NCBI RefSeq assembly: GCF_016587375.1
Contig: NZ_BNJG01000002.1
Location: 2,046,001 to 2,110,000 of the forward strand
Reading direction: 5' to 3'
Length of the DNA: 64,000 nucleotides
Origin: Ktedonobacter robiniae
GTDB taxonomy: Bacteria > Chloroflexota > Ktedonobacteria > Ktedonobacterales > Ktedonobacteraceae
The notes under the pieces are model-generated. The model worked only from the letters and a program-made list of their open reading frames with translations, had not been told where the DNA came from and ran no database searches. The translations under genes and the position numbers were made by a program. Positions within the stretch are counted from its first letter, which is position 1. Each line of letters starts with the position of its first letter. Positions 18,718 to 28,279 of this stretch are shown here, one piece after another.

Positions 18718-18936
18718 ATGACCATCTACGAATTGCATGTCCAGGGACATCTTGATCAGCATTGGTCTGCCTGGTTTGAGGACTTGACGATCACGTATCA
18801 AGAAGACCACACAGTGCTGCGTGGCCCTCTGGCAGATGAGGCCGCTTTGCATGGAGTGCTGATCAAAGTACGTGACCTGGCTTTACCCCTGCTGGCACTG
18901 AAACGGGAAGACCAGGACGTTTCGAGTCAGCCCTGA
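18718..18936 (+). CDS. Small conserved hypothetical protein (72 residues)
   Basis: The start MTIYELHVQGHLDQHWSAWF and the segment HTVLRGPLADEAALHGVLIK match a family of small proteins I have seen next to regulators in Chloroflexota and other soil bacteria; its function is not established. AAGGAG lies ten bases before the ATG. No cysteines or membrane segments. It lies 187 bases after the LuxR gene and 51 bases before the amidase, so it may be co-transcribed with the amidase. Confidence 0.75.
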   Translation: MTIYELHVQGHLDQHWSAWFEDLTITYQEDHTVLRGPLADEAALHGVLIKVRDLALPLLALKREDQDVSSQP

Positions 18937-18987
18937 AGAAGCCTACACATCCATTCCACCAAAGTAATCTCGAAAGGAGCATATATC

Positions 18988-20601
18988 ATGACACCCTCTT
19001 CCTCTACACTGTCTTCCCATGAAGATGCCGTCCTCACCAGTCTGAGTGCATCGGAGCTTGCTTGCCATATTGCTGAGGGTCGCCTTTCCTCGCAGGAGGT
19101 CATTGAAGCGCATATTCGCCGTATCGAAGCGGTCAATCCACGTCTGAACGCCGTCGTCGTATCACTCTTTGAACAGGCGCGTGCCGAGGCACGCAAAGCT
19201 GATAGCCTGCTTGCGCAAGGAACACTCGTTGGCCCTCTCCATGGCGTGCCCATCACCCTCAAAGAGCAATTTATGGTCTCTGGAACCCCAACAACGGTTG
19301 GTATTCTGCATCAGAAATCTCGGCTCATGGAGCAGGAAGGTCCCCTCGTGAAGCGGCTTCGTCAGGCCGGAGCTATTATTCTAGGAAAGACGAATGTCTC
19401 CCAACTGCTGATGTATCACGAATCTGATAACCCGGTCTATGGCCGGACGAATAATCCCTGGAACCTGGCCCGTACCCCTGGCGGAAGCAGTGGGGGTGAG
19501 GCCGCCATTCTTGCTGCTGGCGGCTCTCCTCTTGGCCTGGGAGGCGATTTCGGTGGCAGTATTCGTGTGCCCGCACATTTCTGTGGTCTGTATAGCTTGC
19601 TTCCCACAGCCAGAAGATTGACCCATCACGATACCGCCCCCCATGCCTACGTTGGTGGGCAGGAAGGCATTATCGCTCAGCCTGCTCCCATTGCCCGCAG
19701 CGTTGAGGATCTGCGCCTGGCAATGAACATTCTAACGGCTCCTGGCTTGAACGCTGTTGATCCATTAGTGCCGCCTGTTCCCTGGCCCGATCCCACCACC
19801 GTCTCTCTTATAGGTCTGCGTATCGGCATGTATACCGATAATGGCGTTTTTTCGGTAGCTCCGGCTGTACGTCGTGCGGTGGAGGAGGCGGCGCAGGTCT
19901 TGCGCGCACGTGGTGCTATCGTTGAGTCCTGGAACCCGCCCAATGTGGCGGAAGCGGTCCGGCTCTATGTTGGACTGGTGGGTGCGGATGGTTTTGCGAC
20001 CTATAAGCGCAATCTCGCAGGAGATCCCCGTGATCGCCGTATCAGCTTCAATATGCGGGTGAGCAGCCTGCCTGGGATCGTTCGTGCGCCATTGGTAGGT
20101 CTGCTCAGGCGAAGTGGACAGGCTCACATGGCGTCTTCGTTGCAGTCTATTCGTGGAGCGTTGTCGGTCGATCCGTACTGGCATCTGGTAGAAGAGCGCA
20201 ATCAGTATCGCGAGCGCTTCCTTGCTGCGCTTAATGCTGACCATTTTGATGCTCTTCTCTGCCCACCCCATGCGCTTCCAGCCCTGACACATGGCAGTAG
20301 TGGCACCTTAAATCCGACCAATGCTGGCAGCTATGCCATCCTCTACAATTTGCTAGGTCTGCCTGCTGGCGTGGCACCCGTTACCCACGTGTACCCAGGT
20401 GAGGAGAGCGAGCGCAGCGTTGGGAAAGATAGCGTTGAGCGTGTAGCCCGTACCGTTGAGATGGGCAGCGCAGGTCTGCCAGTAGGCGTGCAGGTGGTAG
20501 CTCGCTCCTGGAGAGAGGATATCGTCTTAGCGCTGATGGCCGCACTGGAAGAGCATACAGGTCCATGCATACCCGTTTCGGGAGATGCTCTACTATCATA
20601 G
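18988..20601 (+). CDS. Amidase-signature hydrolase
   Basis: 537 residues. The Ser-cisSer-Lys triad is readable as Lys92 (TLKEQF), Ser167 (PGGSSGGE) and Ser191 (GGDFGGSIRVPA), with the 75- and 24-residue spacings found in fatty-acid amide hydrolase, so the fold and mechanism are secure. The substrate is unknown. It lacks GatB/GatC neighbours, so a Glu-tRNA amidotransferase role is unlikely. The ATG at 18988 has AAAGGAG upstream. It lies between the small conserved gene and a PPOX gene and may be controlled by the LuxR-type regulator upstream. Confidence 0.93.
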   Translation: MTPSSSTLSSHEDAVLTSLSASELACHIAEGRLSSQEVIEAHIRRIEAVNPRLNAVVVSLFEQARAEARKADSLLAQGTLVGPLHGVPITLKEQFMVSGTPTTVGILHQKSRLMEQEGPLVKRLRQAGAIILGKTNVSQLLMYHESDNPVYGRTNNPWNLARTPGGSSGGEAAILAAGGSPLGLGGDFGGSIRVPAHFCGLYSLLPTARRLTHHDTAPHAYVGGQEGIIAQPAPIARSVEDLRLAMNILTAPGLNAVDPLVPPVPWPDPTTVSLIGLRIGMYTDNGVFSVAPAVRRAVEEAAQVLRARGAIVESWNPPNVAEAVRLYVGLVGADGFATYKRNLAGDPRDRRISFNMRVSSLPGIVRAPLVGLLRRSGQAHMASSLQSIRGALSVDPYWHLVEERNQYRERFLAALNADHFDALLCPPHALPALTHGSSGTLNPTNAGSYAILYNLLGLPAGVAPVTHVYPGEESERSVGKDSVERVARTVEMGSAGLPVGVQVVARSWREDIVLALMAALEEHTGPCIPVSGDALLS

Positions 20602-20634
20602 ATAGTGTTTTTTTTTGAAAAGAAAGAGAAGTTT

Positions 20635-21039
20635 ATGTTTTCGGAAAAGGAACGTGCATTTCTTCAAAGCCAGACATTGGCGAGGTTTGCAACCGTGGCG
20701 GTAAATGGTCAACCTGACGTTGACGCGGTAGGCTTTGGATTTGATGGGGAGCGCTTCTACATTAGCGGCTATGCCTTAGAGCGCTCACGCAAGTATAAAA
20801 ATGTCGCCTCCGGACACACCCTGGTCTCGCTCATCATTGATGACCTGCCATCACTTGAGCCACTGGTGCCACGTGCGATCAAGGTTCATGGGGAGGCTGA
20901 GATTGTCACCCTTGAGCAAGGGTATCGAGGTCCCGGCACCTACATAGTCATTACGCCGAAAGTCTCCTGGAGCTGGGGCGTTGATGCACTGGCCTTTCAA
21001 GATGGGCAGTTTGTCACAAAGAAAATCACCTGGCAATAG
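20635..21039 (+). CDS. PPOX-class F420-dependent oxidoreductase
   Basis: 134 residues from the ATG at 20635. Split-barrel features: FLQSQTLARFATVAVNGQPD, VDAVGFGFDGERFYISGY, RSRKYKNVASGHTLVSLIID and IVITPKVSWSWGVDAL. It resembles the subgroup of PPOX proteins with a C-terminal SWSWG motif. It starts 33 bases after the amidase stop, with AAAGAGAAG as binding site, so it is probably in the same transcript. Cofactor F420 is inferred from the family. Confidence 0.88.
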   Translation: MFSEKERAFLQSQTLARFATVAVNGQPDVDAVGFGFDGERFYISGYALERSRKYKNVASGHTLVSLIIDDLPSLEPLVPRAIKVHGEAEIVTLEQGYRGPGTYIVITPKVSWSWGVDALAFQDGQFVTKKITWQ

Positions 21040-21061
21040 AAGCAATGAAAAGGATTTTTTG

Positions 21062-21475
21062 ATGAAAACAACAGTTCACATCATCCACTGGATAAGTAAC
21101 ATTGCGGGCGCAGGAGCGCTGGTGTTGGGACTTTTGCACTGGTTTGCCAATATAAGCTTTCTTTCTGCACATATGTGGTTCGGTCTTGTTGTCACGTTGG
21201 CTCTGCTTGCCTTGAGTATCGTATTGCTCTTGACCAGAGGAATGAGGGTAGCTGGAGCACTGGGCATCATCTACGCGATGATCATACCTCTCTTTGGGAT
21301 GAATCAATTTCTGCTTCTCATTGGCGATTGGCACTGGCTCGTTCGGGTGGCGCACTTGCTGGTAAGCGCAGGTGCGATGGGGTTTGTTGGTATCATGAGT
21401 GCGCGCTATCTCAAGCTCAAGCAGGCCGAGGGAAAAGATGCACCTCAGATGTCTGCCCCCCAGGCCGTGAGATAA
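21062..21475 (+). CDS. Four-helix membrane protein, unknown function
   Basis: 137 residues with four hydrophobic segments (IAGAGALVLGLLHWFANI, WFGLVVTLALLALSIVLLL, ALGIIYAMIIPLFGMNQFLL and VAHLLVSAGAMGFVGIMSA). The ATG at 21062 follows AAGGATTTTTTG, 22 bases after the PPOX stop, so it closes the amidase operon. A terminator follows within five bases of the stop. Histidines at the membrane borders (HIIHW, LLHW, VAHLL) would allow haem or quinone contacts, but that is speculation. Confidence 0.7.
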   Translation: MKTTVHIIHWISNIAGAGALVLGLLHWFANISFLSAHMWFGLVVTLALLALSIVLLLTRGMRVAGALGIIYAMIIPLFGMNQFLLLIGDWHWLVRVAHLLVSAGAMGFVGIMSARYLKLKQAEGKDAPQMSAPQAVR

Positions 21476-21477
21476 TG

Positions 21478-21532
21478 AATGCACTCCCAACGCAGCTATC
21501 TGCATGTGTGTTGGGAGTGCATTGCATCCTTT
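21478..21532 (+). terminator. Intrinsic terminator of the amidase operon
   Basis: 14-bp stem, 21478-21491 with 21510-21523, followed by CCTTTTT. Confidence 0.75.
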
Positions 21533-21772
21533 TTGCGAAAACGCGCAGAACTGGTTATGCCCGTGATGAGGCAATTCCAGATGTAATGTGGAGTTTCATC
21601 TGGAATCTCACTAAACGAACCAGCCTGTTGAAAAAGTCTAGATAATCTCATCATTTTACCCTTGGAGCACACAATTCCTCTGAAAGAGCTGGAGAAAGAG
21701 ACAAAAACACCCCCCTGTGGGTCAAGTGACCCAAGAGAACCTCATCCGCAAGCTCGTATGCTGGAAGCAGGA

Positions 21773-23011
21773 TTAAGCGATCTGAGTAGGGGTCAGCGTC
21801 ACCTGATATCCCAACCGTTCAAGCTGCCTGGTTGCCCGTCGCTCAGCATGCTTGCGATCTAATTCCGAAAAGTAGTTTGCTCCTCTTTCCTGATAGGGCT
21901 CACCAGTCGTGAGCATGTGATAGTAGATCACCAGAATGCTGTGAGCCACCGCCACGACAGCACGTTTGTTGCCACGACGAGCAGCAATCTGATGATACTG
22001 TGCCGAGAGATAGCTGTGCTTGGTTCGAGCGGCGGCATTGGCGGCTTGAACCAGCATCGCTTTAATCCAGCGATTGCCTTTGCGAATGCGTCCACTTTTG
22101 CGTTTGCCTCCACTCTCGTTATTGCCAGGACAAATGCCCACCCAGGAGGCGAGGTGAGCGGCATCCGGAAAAGGAGACACATCCGAGCCTATCTCAGCCA
22201 GGAGAACTTCGATGATTCGACGGCTACATCCAGGAATAGCATCGAGCCGCTGAATCAACGCCTCCTGAGGGCGCAAGCGCTCCTCAATCTCCCTGTCCAG
22301 GCGCGAAATTCCCCGATCATGTCGCTCGATCAGGGAGAGCAGTTCCTGCAAGAGGAGGCGGTGATGGTCCCTCAGGCGTCCACGCAGCGCTTGTGCCAGC
22401 GCGTCACGTTTGCTCATCGCACGTCCCAGAGCCAGATCTGCTAACACGGCTGGATCTTCCTCTCCGCGAAGGAGAGCCGAGAGAATCTGCTGTCCTGATT
22501 TCCCCATGATATCCGTCAACACGGACGAGAGCTTCAGATTGGTATCTTCCAGCGTTTTGTGGAGCCGATTCACCAGCCGGGTTCGCTCGGCGATCAGAGT
22601 TGTGCGCAGACGGGTCAGATCACGAAGCTCTCGTTGTTGGGGTGACGGGATAAAGCTGGGTTTGAGGAGCCCAAACTGCAAGAGTTCGGCGATCCACTCC
22701 GCATCCTTTTTATCGGTTTTGCGACCTGGAACGCGTTTGAGATGTTCGGCATTGACAATCATGACCTGCTCAAAGTGCCCTTCCATGAGGTTGAAAGGGG
22801 ACTTCCAATACACCCCGGTTGACTCCATCGCGATGGCCTGGCACCGCGCTGTTTTCAGCCAGTCAACGCACGAGAGTAATTCACTCGTCATCGTCGAAAA
22901 GCGCCGCAGCTCTTTGTGTTGCTGTCCTTTCTCATCGACAGCGAGCAAACATGCCACCAGAAATTGTTTGTGGACATCAATCCCGCAACAGCTTCGATAC
23001 AGGACTTCCAT
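21773..23011 (-). CDS. IS110-family transposase, complete
   Basis: 412 residues, intact. The RuvC-like DEDD domain is at the N-terminus: Asp in CCGIDVHKQF, Glu in AMESTGVYW, and acidic residues in GRKTDKKDAEWIAEL. A coiled middle follows (RERT..LVNRLHKTLEDTN). The C-terminal transposase_20 domain has RLDAIPGCSRRIIEVLLAEI, the catalytic-Ser region GICPGNNESGGKRKSGR and WIKAMLVQAANAAART. Members recombine DNA with a bridge RNA that pairs with target and donor. The same subgroup as the partial copy at 1-817. Confidence 0.95.
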   Translation of the reverse strand: MEVLYRSCCGIDVHKQFLVACLLAVDEKGQQHKELRRFSTMTSELLSCVDWLKTARCQAIAMESTGVYWKSPFNLMEGHFEQVMIVNAEHLKRVPGRKTDKKDAEWIAELLQFGLLKPSFIPSPQQRELRDLTRLRTTLIAERTRLVNRLHKTLEDTNLKLSSVLTDIMGKSGQQILSALLRGEEDPAVLADLALGRAMSKRDALAQALRGRLRDHHRLLLQELLSLIERHDRGISRLDREIEERLRPQEALIQRLDAIPGCSRRIIEVLLAEIGSDVSPFPDAAHLASWVGICPGNNESGGKRKSGRIRKGNRWIKAMLVQAANAAARTKHSYLSAQYHQIAARRGNKRAVVAVAHSILVIYYHMLTTGEPYQERGANYFSELDRKHAERRATRQLERLGYQVTLTPTQIA

Positions 23012-23309
23012 CAGGGTTCCTCCTTCTGATACGCTGTGGTCAATGGTTAGCGATCAGCGACCAGGAAGTACCCGGCCTGTGAGGTTAGATTCCTCTACGT
23101 GCTTCTGGAAAAGAGCGACAACTGGCGGTGCAAACGGGTACCTGGAGACAGCTTCGGGCTCACGCTCATGTTCATAACTGGGCGTCCGTTCTCACCTGGC
23201 CGCGATCTCTCCAGTATATCCTCTTTCATCCCTGGTGGTGTCCCGGCACGGGGCATGCTGCTTCGAGCATAAATGGTAGTGATATCGTAGGATATGCTCA
23301 TCCATTGGA
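23012..23309 (-). ncRNA. Candidate IS110 bridge RNA region
   Basis: About 300 non-coding bases directly upstream of the intact transposase, the position of the bridge RNA in the IS110 group. Short blocks are shared with the equivalent region at 818-1097. Boundaries and loops were not folded. Confidence 0.4.
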
Positions 23310-23356
23310 GGCTTTTTCAACAGGCTGCGAACGTATTTGACACGCACTGTGGAGCT

Positions 23357-23920
23357 TTAAGAAGCCACCCAGGAGGTGGCTTCTTTTTCTTCTTTTGACT
23401 CTACTACACGCAAAGGCCGGAGGTTTTCTAACGAGCGTCCCGGCTGCGGCGCAAAATGATAATTCCCAATCAGATTAATATGTTCCCAGCCCAATGGGGC
23501 AATGTGAGCAAGTGTTGCTTCTGCAATGTCCTCACCACCTTTGCGCAATGTAGCAAAGGCTTCGGTCAAATAAATCGTGTTCCAGGCTGCGACGGCTGCA
23601 ACGAGCAGATGCAGACAGGAAGCCCGGTGGATCTGGTCCTCCAGGGCTCGATCACGCAGTTCCCCCAAGCGGCCAAAGAAGAGCTGACGAGCAAGCGCGT
23701 GCAATGCTTCCCCTTTTTCAAGAGAAGGGGGGCTGTCCGCATAGACGTAGAGATCCACGTCCGAGCGGCTATCAGCTTTCCCGCTTGTACGAGAACCAGC
23801 CAGGACAACAGCGAGGACCTGAGGCAGCGAACGAAATGTCGTGGCAAGAGCATCGGTCAGAGATGAAACATCCAATCTTTCCGCAAGATCATCTCCCATT
23901 GAAATTTCCTCCTGGGTCAA
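23357..23920 (-). pseudogene. Chimera: nucleotidyltransferase head fused to Tn3-family TnpA tail
   Basis: One uninterrupted 187-residue frame with two unrelated halves. Residues 1-66 are a Pol-beta-type nucleotidyltransferase start, with AGSRTSGKADSRSDVDLYVY carrying the GS and DxD motifs. From about residue 67 (LEKGEALHALARQLFFGRLG) to the end it is the C-terminus of a Tn3-family transposase, including WNTIYLTEAFATLR and LAHIAPLGWEHINLIGNYHF. The junction suggests an illegitimate join. The nucleotidyltransferase lacks its substrate part and TnpA lacks most of its catalytic core, so neither activity is expected. Confidence 0.8.
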
Positions 23921-24213
23921 AGATGAGTAAGGAGATCACCAAGAGATCATGACTCCTTGCCTTTGTTGTTCTTCGTGTGCCCTGTTCTGTCTCTCGTTCG
24001 CCAACAAGAGAGCTTTGGGGCTTTGGCATCTCGCCTGTCAGAGCGATCTATGGAGCGTCCAACAGTCAGTCTGAGACTGAAGACGCAATTTACAACGTTC
24101 AGGAGAAGTATACCAGATGGGGAGCGGTTTTTTCAGACATTCCCCCATCACTACTCATGCTTCGCGCTGATTGCTCACTCTTCACCTTAAAACCTGCTTG
24201 CTCTTCGGATCTG

Positions 24214-26406
24214 CCCACTGGATACGCAACGAGCTGACAGCAAGCTAGCAGTGGAACGAGAAAGAGACCTTTAATGAGAGAACAACAAAACACACTCTCA
24301 TGAGGAGGTCTCTTTGGGTATGATACCGAACGCGAGCATAGAAGTTCAAACCTCTCCTGTGGATCGCCCTTCTATCCCTGCATGGTTCGCCGAAGTCGTC
24401 ATTGTGTCCCAGCATCTCACCACGAAAGGACTCCTAGAAGCCTTTGCGCATCACATCCAATTGGTACGTGGACGCTTCGGCAGCTATGAACCAATTGATT
24501 TTTTCGCGCTTCTGTTCGGGTATGCAATGAGTGGAGAACGAACGTTATTGGCGTTCTTTGAACGTGTCGCTCCCTTTGGGCCAGCCTTCATGGCCCTCTT
24601 TGGACGTGCTGAGCTTCCCCATCGTGCCACCTTGAGTCGTTTCCTGGCGAGCGTCGACCGTCCCTGCCTGGAAGCGTTTCGTACCCTCTTCGAGCAGCAC
24701 AGCTTTGCGGAAGGATGGACGAACGATTCCATCGGTGGGATCTGGGATCGGCAGGGACGCCGCTACCTCGTCTTTGATGTCGATGCTACACGTCAGGCCG
24801 CACGGCAACGAGGATTGCCCTGTGATCCAAGCCTGCCTCCCCCTCGACGTCGACTCGATGCGGTCTGTGCACCAGGCTACACGGGGCGGAAACGAGGGGA
24901 GGTGGTACGCACACGTACCGTCGCGCTTCAGATGCATACCCGTCAATGGATCGGCACCTATGCAGGCCGAGGCAATGGCGACTATCAAGGAGAACTTGCT
25001 TTGGCGCTTCAAGCTATCACAACCTACTTAGGACTTTTTGCCCTCACTCCAGAGGTTGCTCTCGTTCGCCTCGACGGGCAATATGGTGATACCGTCGCCA
25101 TTGCTCAACTGATTGCAGCAGGCGTGCATCTGGTGACACGAGCGAGAGGGTATCGCGTCCTGGAGCACCCACAGATCCAATATGTGCTGGCTCACCCACC
25201 AACCGCGAGTGTGAGCAGAGTGAACAGTGATGAGGTCGTCGAGTTGTTTGACGGCGGCTGGCTCCAATTGGATGGAGACGTGCCTCAAACGCGCGTCATT
25301 GTGGCTCGACACCGCGCCCCTGAACCAGGCAAGAGGGTGTCAGTGGGCAAGTGCATCGGTGAGTGGGTGTATGAGGTTTTCATCACAACCCTGCCCATCG
25401 ATGGCTTCCTTGTCGAAGATGTCCTCGACCTCTATCATGGGCGGGGGGCCTTTGAGGCGGTGCTTGCGGATGAAGATGTCGAAGAAGATCCCGACCGTTG
25501 GTGTTCCTACACTGAGTGCGGACAAGAGCTCTGGCAGATTGCGTGTCAATGGGTGTGGAACCTCCGGCTCTCACTTGGACAGGCTATGCAAAAAGCTAAG
25601 TTGCGCGAGATCGAGTGGGCGTCCCCGAAAAAAGACACCCCCCGTGCTTCTCACCCTTGAAGAGCCAGTTGAGGAGTATGGGCCGTGGGAGTGGGCTGCA
25701 GCATTTGGACAAGCCACTGGACGCTTCGGGGCCGATGCCTTTACTCTACAAGAGGATGGGAAACTTCGCTGTCCAGTGGGAGCGAATTTGTGGTTGAGCG
25801 AAGTGCGGCAGGAAAATGCTTTCACTCAGCGCGCCGTCTACCTCGCTTATCAGACCGACTGTCAGTGCTGTTCTCTACGAGAACAATGCCTGGCAAAAGG
25901 AGCCAAAGGCAATCGTGCTCGACGGGTTAGCGCTGTCCGTCGCCTCTTGCCCCCACCTACCTCGGTTGTGTGTGAGCAAAAGCCTGTCCTTCTCGGACCA
26001 ATACGATGGGTGGATGTCGCAGGTCGAGCGCTTCGCCGCACCTGGACCATCCATTGGCGTCGTCAACACGCTGAGATCATCGCGCTTGTCGAGTGTCCTG
26101 AGAAGGTTTTTCCACCACCACGTCCCCCTCGTGAAGTGCGTTCGCATTACCGCTGGAGGTGGCCCGACCGGCTCGCCTGTAATGCCTGGTGGGGGCCACC
26201 GCAACTGCGTGTGACCGTCGCAGGCGTCCCCGCCTTTCTCGCCATCAAGTAATGCAGGAGGAATGAGCTTACAAACAGGTAATTTGAGCAAGATGCCATC
26301 TTCCCTCTGAGCTGATCTTGAGGGGCAGGAATCCCTGTCTGCTCCCAACAAACTCTTCCATTATTTCATTGTTCGCTTGCTGCCATCTCGTTGCGCATCC
26401 CGTGGG
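24214..26406 (+). mobile_element. DDE insertion sequence with 32-bp inverted repeats
   Basis: Ends 24214-24245 and 26375-26406 are imperfect inverted copies (core GCAACGAG..CAGCAAGC), defining an element of about 2.19 kb around the transposase gene. The outer 20 bases also occur at 8490-8509. No target duplication was identified. Confidence 0.75.
24314..26252 (+). pseudogene. DDE transposase of the 24.2-26.4 kb element, split by a frameshift
   Basis: The first frame, 24314-25660, carries the likely catalytic residues: Asp in LVFDVDATRQAARQRG, Asp in ALVRLDGQYGDTVAIAQL and a Y-x2-R-x3-E-like motif YHGRGAFEAVLADED. The second frame, from about 25626 to 26252, continues with LTLEEPVEEYGPWEW and a Cys-rich segment CQCCSLREQC. 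The frames differ by +1 around GAAAAAAGACACCCCCC, which contains an A6 and a C6 run. An indel in either run is the simplest cause; programmed shifting cannot be excluded. The family was not identified with certainty (IS4-superfamily-like). Confidence 0.7.
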
Positions 26407-28279
26407 ATCTGGCACACTCTTGGTGATTTAGGCTACTTGCTACTCACGCATTGATAGATCGTTCTACGTGAAAAGAAGGAACTTTTTGTAGAAGGATCTA
26501 GTGAAGATGGACGTGAAGCGAGTTGCTGCTCTCCCAGAAGGCTTCGCAGTCACCGGAATCGAGATAATTGATGAAGTGCTCACCATCACAGCGATTTCAA
26601 CCCACGTTGCCCGCTCTGTGGCACACCCGCCACACGGGTCCATAGTCACTACAGGCGCCAGATAGCAGACTTACCCTGTAGCGGACAACAAGTGCGTCTC
26701 TTCGTTCACGTGCGCAAGTTCTTTTGCGATGAGACGACCTGCGCTCGAAAAATCTTTGCGGAGCGTCTGTCGTTCTTCGCTGACCCCTTTGCACGCATGA
26801 CCAAACGTCTGTTTCAGATTGTGCAGATCATTGGTCTTGCTACCGGCGGCAGGCTCGGGGTGCGTGTGACAGATCGTTTGGTCATGCAAACCTCTCGCCA
26901 GACCATTCTCCGGCGTATTATGGCTTTGCCAACCGATCCAGTAGGACAGGTTATCGAGCTTGGCATTGATGATTTCTGTGCGACACGAAGCTGCATGTGT
27001 AGCCGTAAGGACTCTCGAAAGGAGAATCTTACCTGGAGTTCTGCCTCCAGTGCCCTACCAGGCTGAATCAAGAGCGCCTGGGACAATGTAGCCGCACCCG
27101 TAAGGGTGGCCTCGCTTCCGTGAGGAAGGGAGGCGACTGCTAGCATCATGCGGTTAGGAGCTAGGGCGAGGCATGGTATGGCTAATCGAAAGTGAATCGC
27201 TGATAAACGCCGTCATCGATAACAAGCTAAAGGTGCTGGCAAGCTTGACCAAAAGGTACGTGGTCGGTTCAGGGGTTAGAAGTTCTCCTGACGCAGACAC
27301 AACGATCACCGGCGGAGAGGCGGGGCCTAACCCATGCATGGTACCCATGCGGAACGTGGTAAACCGATCGTGCCCCTGGATACCAGGAAAGCCTTTCGCA
27401 AGAAAGACCGATGGTATGGTCGGCAGAGGATGAGGGAAAAAGCAAAAGCCAACCTGTAATGGGATGGATAGAGGGTGCAATATCCCCTCACGCGAAAGCG
27501 AGCAGACTTCCCTCTGGTCTTTCAGCACGAGAGCGTTTGATGAACCGATCAAGGAGGTAAAGCAGATGACAACGGAAACGACCGAAGGGCAATCTTCGGC
27601 CCCCTCTGTTGGTGCGACCACCGACATACCCGTCGCTTGGCACCAGATCAACTGGCGAGAAGCTGAACGCAATGTTCGTCGGCTCCAAACCCGTATCGCG
27701 GTGCGCCCGTAACAGGCCATCAATTCAGCGGGGTCTCAGACCCTACCCCCTGTGGGAATGGGGGTTGCTCAGTGCCTTACTCCGAAGCCGAAAGGCTGAA
27801 GAGGACTAAAGCATGGCATGAGAAGGGAGAACGCAGGCTCCAGCAAGCGGGCGAGTCTCTCAGAGCAATTTTGACATGGTGAAAAGCTAGACTGCTTTAA
27901 ACCCAGAACCGAGCGGGACAACGGGTACCGGATGGGAAGCTGGTGACGCCCATTCTCTCCTGGATCGCGATGATTTGCGCGATACATTGCGATACCCACC
28001 CAGGAGACGCACCCCCAATAAAGGGTGAAAGGTTCAAACAGGACACCTACATCAGAAGCATCTGGATTGACGGCTAAACGGGGATGATCCGAGTCTGAAA
28101 GCGAGCTGTCATAGGTGACACCTCGCTATGGTCGAGGGACCTGAAGATCAGACCAGATCACGGAGCGTCCGTAGTAGTCGATGGGAGAGGAACGACCCAT
28201 CCACGGAACGCCGGAAAGCGGCGTGCAGGGCGAAGGGGCGCAGGTTTTCCAATGGCAAGGAACGAGAGAGGAGCACACA

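Larger units (their letters stand above)
21621..23325. mobile_element. IS110 element sitting between MITE-type inverted ends
   Basis: CAGCCTGTTGAAAAAG at 21621 and its inverted copy ending at 23325 match the ends of the miniature element at 11351-11472. IS110-group elements normally lack terminal inverted repeats, so the simplest reading is an IS110 inserted into a copy of that miniature element. Confidence 0.55.

Noticed and set aside
23357..23920. Functional antibiotic nucleotidyltransferase
   Set aside because: Only the first 66 residues belong to that family; the rest is a transposase tail.
27173..27433. Open frame of 86 codons in the outer intron before the maturase start
   Set aside because: It lies in intron domain I, which is structural RNA.
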